In this document: one piece after another, positions 60,884 through 64,000 of the stretch
How the letters are laid out: the number at the start of each line of letters is the position of its first letter
Numbering within the stretch: the first letter of the stretch is position 1
Source: Algoriphagus oliviformis
GTDB lineage: Bacteria; Bacteroidota; Bacteroidia; Cytophagales; Cyclobacteriaceae
NCBI RefSeq assembly: GCF_017254915.1
Contig: NZ_JAFKCT010000011.1
Coordinates: 82,842 to 146,841, forward strand
Direction of reading: 5' to 3'
DNA length: 64,000 nucleotides
The notes under the pieces: generated by a model
What the model was told of the DNA's origin: nothing
Databases searched by the model: none
What the model saw: only the letters and a program-made list of their open reading frames with translations
Made by a program: the position numbers and the translations under genes

Positions 60884-62537
60884 AAAACTGAAAAAACCGG
60901 CTGTTTACATTCCGTTGATCCTGCTGTTGTGCTCGGGAGTTTTTGCCTTTCAGGTGAAAAACGACAAGCTTTTTGCCCTGGCCAAAAACATAGACATCTT
61001 TGCCACGCTGGTGCGGGAGCTGGACTCCTACTACGTGGACGAGATCGATCCGGACAAGCTGGTCACCATCGGGATCAATGCGATGCTCGAGGAGCTGGAT
61101 CCCTACACCGAATACATCCCCGAGGAGGAGTCGGATGATTTTCGTATGCTAACCACGGGTGAATATGCCGGCGTGGGAGCGCTGATCGGCAATCGGGGCG
61201 AAGGGAATATGGTCTTGATGCCTTACACGGGTTTTCCCGCACAGCTCGCCGGGCTAAAGATCGCGGACTACATCCTGAAAATCGACTCCGTGGATGTGGT
61301 GGGCAAGGCTACTTCGGAGGTTTCCGACCTATTGAAAGGCCCCCCGAACACACCCTTGAAGGTGAAGGTGCTGCGGGACAAGGACACCCTGGACTTTTCC
61401 CTGGTCAGAAAGAAGATCTCTCTGAAGAATGTGCCGTTTTATGGCAAGCTTGACGATAAGACGGGCTACATCAAGTTGGCTGATTTTACCACCAATGCCT
61501 CCGCCGAAGTGAGAAATGCGCTGGTGAACCTGAAATCCCGTGGTGCGGATAGGCTTATTTTGGACTTGAGGGACAATCCAGGTGGACTGGTCAGCGAGGC
61601 GGTAGAGATCGTCAACCTTTTCATCCCGAAAGGAAAGGATGTGGTGAAGACCATAGGCAAGCTTCAAAACGTGAACTACAACTACAAAACCACCAAAACC
61701 CCGGTGGACAAGGATATTCCCATCGTTGTGCTGATCAACGAGCGCAGTGCCTCTGCCGCGGAGATTGTCGCCGGCGCATTGCAGGACTATGACCGTGCCG
61801 TGTTGGTTGGTAGAAAGTCCTTTGGGAAAGGGCTGGTGCAGACCACTATCCCATTGACCTACAATGCGCAGGTAAAAATAACGACGGCAAAGTACTACAT
61901 CCCGAGCGGACGCTGCATCCAGGCGATTGACTACGCGCAGACTCGCGAAAACGGGGAAATCACCTCTGTGCCGGATTCCCTGAGGAAGGTCTTCAAGACT
62001 GCAAACGGAAGAAAGGTGCTGGACGGAGCTGGTATCGAGCCTGATGCCTTGGTGGAGGAAGTGAGCTATGCGCCGATCTCCTATACCTTGGTGGCTGGAA
62101 ACCATATTTTTGATTTTGCCACGCAATACTTCTACAAGCACAAGTCCATCTCGGAGCCGATGACCTTTACAGTCACTGATCAGGACTACGAGGAGTTTAA
62201 GAAGTTTTTGGTCGGAAAAGAGTACGACTACACCACCTATGTGGAGAAGTCTGTCCAGGATTTGGAGAAATATGCTGAAAAGGAGGAGTATTTCGGAGAG
62301 ATCAAGGCACAGCTAGAAGCCATCAAGGCAAAGGTGAACCATAGTAAAGAGCAAGATCTCGATACCCACCGTGAAGAGGTGAAGAAGATCCTAAGCGAGG
62401 AAATCGTGTCGAGATATTACTTTCAGGAAGGGATGATAGAGGCAGGACTGGATCAGGATCCGGCCGTTGACCTGGCAAAATCCTATCTCGCCGACCCTGC
62501 CAAGATCGCAAATACCCTGACGGCCTCCGCCAAGTAA
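60876..62537 (+). CDS. S41 family C-terminal processing peptidase
   Basis: The 553-residue protein has an N-terminal membrane anchor or signal (residues about 8-26). It has an S41 N-terminal region (DIFATLVRELDSYYVDEIDPDKL), a PDZ domain (about 90-170; ALIGNRGEGNMVLM, GLKIADYILKIDSVDV) and the catalytic Ser/Lys in NERSASAAEIVAGALQDYDRAVLVGRKSFGKGLVQ. This is a CtpA-type periplasmic protease. It overlaps rnpA by 8 bases and precedes tsaB by 1 base, so all are one operon. Confidence 0.95.
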   Translation: MIEKLKKPAVYIPLILLLCSGVFAFQVKNDKLFALAKNIDIFATLVRELDSYYVDEIDPDKLVTIGINAMLEELDPYTEYIPEEESDDFRMLTTGEYAGVGALIGNRGEGNMVLMPYTGFPAQLAGLKIADYILKIDSVDVVGKATSEVSDLLKGPPNTPLKVKVLRDKDTLDFSLVRKKISLKNVPFYGKLDDKTGYIKLADFTTNASAEVRNALVNLKSRGADRLILDLRDNPGGLVSEAVEIVNLFIPKGKDVVKTIGKLQNVNYNYKTTKTPVDKDIPIVVLINERSASAAEIVAGALQDYDRAVLVGRKSFGKGLVQTTIPLTYNAQVKITTAKYYIPSGRCIQAIDYAQTRENGEITSVPDSLRKVFKTANGRKVLDGAGIEPDALVEEVSYAPISYTLVAGNHIFDFATQYFYKHKSISEPMTFTVTDQDYEEFKKFLVGKEYDYTTYVEKSVQDLEKYAEKEEYFGEIKAQLEAIKAKVNHSKEQDLDTHREEVKKILSEEIVSRYYFQEGMIEAGLDQDPAVDLAKSYLADPAKIANTLTASAK

Positions 62538-62538
62538 G

Positions 62539-63228
62539 ATGACGCATATCCTTTCCATAGAGACTTCCACGCCGATCTGCTCGGTGGCGATCCATAGCGA
62601 TGGCAGTCTTCGGGCACTTGCCGAAATCAACGAAAGCGGCGCTCATGCCGAGCGGCTGATGCTGTTGGTGGAGGAGGTTTTGCAGAAGACTGGGCTCGAG
62701 TTTAGCCGACTGGATGCGATCGCGGTCTCCGAGGGGCCGGGGTCTTACACGGGCTTGAGGATCGGCGTGTCTACCGCCAAGGGCTTGGCCTTTGGTCTTG
62801 GCAAGCCGCTGATTGGAGTGAATACCTTGCAGGCTTTGGCAAGTGCCGTTTTGCTGGAAGAAGGCGAACTGGTCATCCCTGTCCTAGACGCCCGAAGGAT
62901 GGAAGTGTACAGGGAGGTTTTTGATCAGAAGCTGGACTCGGTCGCGGCTTTGGATTCGGAGGTTTTGGAAGAAAACTCTTTTGAAAACTTTCTGGACGCC
63001 CATCGGGTTTGCTTTCTAGGCGATGCGGTAGAAAAAGTCCAGTCCGTAGTGGCGCATGAAAACGCGAGGTTTTTGACCGACAAGACGTTTTCTGCGGAAA
63101 ACATGGGAGGGCTGGCGTTTCAGAAATTTCAGAGAGGCGAATTTGCGGACTTGGCTTATTTCGTTCCCAACTACCTCAAAGAGTTCAAGGCGCTGCATTC
63201 CAAGAAAAATCCATTGTTAAGTCTATGA
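62539..63228 (+). CDS. tsaB: tRNA threonylcarbamoyladenosine biosynthesis protein TsaB
   Basis: TsaB scaffolds TsaD/TsaE in making t6A37. The 229-residue ASKHA-fold protein shows THILSIETSTPICSVAI at the start and the TsaB hallmark VSEGPGSYTGLRIGVSTAKGLAFGLGKPLIGVNTLQALA. It lacks the metal-binding histidines of TsaD, as expected. Its stop overlaps the DUF2480 start as ATGA at 63225-63228. Confidence 0.95.
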   Translation: MTHILSIETSTPICSVAIHSDGSLRALAEINESGAHAERLMLLVEEVLQKTGLEFSRLDAIAVSEGPGSYTGLRIGVSTAKGLAFGLGKPLIGVNTLQALASAVLLEEGELVIPVLDARRMEVYREVFDQKLDSVAALDSEVLEENSFENFLDAHRVCFLGDAVEKVQSVVAHENARFLTDKTFSAENMGGLAFQKFQRGEFADLAYFVPNYLKEFKALHSKKNPLLSL

Positions 63229-63734
63229 GTGAAATAGTCAATAGAGTCGCTTCGAGTGCCATCCTTTCGGTGGATATGGAGGAGTTTTATCCTCAGGAGG
63301 AGAGGCTGGTGTTTGACCTGAAGCCTTTCCTCTTTCAGGAATTGATTCTGCGCGAAAAGGATTTCCGACAAGCCTTGAAGGAATTGGACTGGTCGGTCTA
63401 TCGTGGCAAATGGGTCGCGGTAGATTGTACCGCTGACGCGATTGTGCCTACCTGGGCGTTTATGCTCGTGTGCACTTACCTGGAGGGAACTTCGAAGGGA
63501 TATGTGTTGGGCAATTTGGATACTCTGGAGCAACATATTGCCGAGACCGCGCTTTCTGGACTGGACTTGGAGGAATTCCAAGACCGTCCCGTGGTGGTGA
63601 AGGGGTGTTCCAAGTTTCCAATACCGCTTTTTGCCTATGGCCGGTTGGTGTCTTTGTTGCAGAGCCGCGCCAAGAGTTTGATGTTTGGCGAACCGTGTAG
63701 TACGGTGCCCTTGTTCAAGCGTCCGAAGCCCTAG
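63225..63734 (+). CDS. DUF2480 family protein
   Basis: The 169-residue protein matches the Bacteroidota-specific DUF2480 family (SEIVNRVASSAILSVDMEEFYP, then the ending PVVVKGCSKFPIPLFAYGRLVSLLQSRAKSLMFGEPCSTVPLFKR). No function known. It is translationally coupled to tsaB through ATGA and ends the rpmH operon before a terminator. Confidence 0.9.
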   Translation: MSEIVNRVASSAILSVDMEEFYPQEERLVFDLKPFLFQELILREKDFRQALKELDWSVYRGKWVAVDCTADAIVPTWAFMLVCTYLEGTSKGYVLGNLDTLEQHIAETALSGLDLEEFQDRPVVVKGCSKFPIPLFAYGRLVSLLQSRAKSLMFGEPCSTVPLFKRPKP

Positions 63735-63780
63735 ACCGGTTTTCGGCAGTTTTGTGAGGTAGAGCAATGGAAGAAAATAG

Positions 63781-63812
63781 GCCCCTTGGAGAAGTTTCCT
63801 TGGGGCTTTTTT
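63781..63812 (+). terminator. likely terminator after the DUF2480 gene
   Basis: GCCCC (63781-63785) pairs with GGGGC (63802-63806), with an inner GG/CC pair, and a T-run follows. Internal mismatches make it moderate. Confidence 0.55.
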
Positions 63813-63882
63813 GTGGGGTGAAACTTTTCCCCGATCATTTCCAGGGAGTTACGTGGAAGTTGTGTTTTTTTTTGTGCGGGGT

Positions 63883-63913
63883 ATTGTTGTGGAGGAAAAA
63901 AGGGGGATATTTG
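63883..63913 (+). promoter_or_regulatory. promoter-like element at the right edge
   Basis: ATTG (63883-63886), 19 bases, GATATTTG (63906-63913), each one mismatch from consensus; the sequence after it, TTTGCACTCCCAA, repeats that after the rimO -7 box. It points rightward into the last 80 bases, where a structural RNA may start (near 63955 or 63971). Confidence 0.45.
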
Positions 63914-64000
63914 CACTCCCAATCGACGCGGACGGCGCGGGGGAAAGTTGAAAAGCGGGAGTGGAACACTGGAGAGCACGGCCTAAGCGGTTGTGGTCCA

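Noticed and set aside
63955..64000. A confident tRNA gene at the right edge
   Set aside because: Only partial, with no standard D-arm and anticodon geometry for any isotype; kept only as a low-interest finding.

Overview
The window reads as a chromosomal segment of a Bacteroidota, most likely a marine or saline Cytophagales member close to Cyclobacteriaceae/Algoriphagus. This placement is an inference. It rests on TAnnTTTG-type -7 promoter elements, near absence of Shine-Dalgarno sites, GLPGLI-family and 6-bladed beta-propeller proteins, a DUF2480 protein, a TonB-receptor-like beta-barrel, a sodium-pumping NADH:quinone reductase, and an exonuclease-DNA polymerase III alpha fusion. No prophage, CRISPR array, rRNA operon or complete tRNA was found.

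Layout. 1-2.6 kb: 3' two thirds of adenine deaminase (minus strand), then cmk-ispH. 2.7-7.4 kb: nqrA-B-C-D-E ending at a strong terminator, with no nqrF. 7.5-10.5 kb: a DUF1080 secreted protein, a DUF502 membrane protein, and a lipoprotein pair (beta-propeller plus thioredoxin-fold-like). 10.5-17.5 kb (minus): selD-mnmH (tRNA selenation), trxA and a 1430-residue exonuclease-DnaE polymerase. 17.7-18.2 kb: a RelE/ParE-type toxin-antitoxin pair. 18.4-25.1 kb (minus): GLPGLI protein, TonB-receptor-like protein, and an overlapping glycosyltransferase-sigma factor-rsmG operon. 25.2-28.4 kb: tgt-lptF/G-eamA. 29.2-30.7 kb (minus): MazF-type module and ispE.

31-42.6 kb: a complete branched-chain amino acid operon, ilvD-ilvB-ilvN-ilvC-leuA-leuC-leuD-cimA-leuB. 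It is preceded by a textbook-like transcription attenuator: a 20-residue leader peptide with 11 Leu/Val/Ile codons, then mutually exclusive antiterminator and terminator hairpins. The Leptospira-type citramalate synthase supplies 2-oxobutyrate from pyruvate using the same LeuC/D/B enzymes, so one transcript can serve Leu, Val and Ile synthesis. A second toxin-antitoxin pair follows, flanked by two copies of the leuB 3' end and terminator. Then comes a tightly overlapping DUF2442-MntA-HepT-secreted-protein operon.

45.5-53 kb: a divergent TruA-like protein, GNAT proteins, a fused E1 alpha/beta 2-oxoacid dehydrogenase, rimO, and a REP-associated tyrosine transposase surrounded by six REP hairpins. 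Intergenic palindromic and pyrimidine-rich repeats are common here. 53-58.5 kb: adenosine kinase and two M16 peptidases, the second apparently catalytically dead and carrying a C-terminal domain also encoded as a separate secreted protein. 58.5-63.7 kb: an M61 peptidase (minus) divergent from rpmH-rnpA-S41 peptidase-tsaB-DUF2480. The last 90 bases hold a promoter and a possible start of an unresolved RNA gene.
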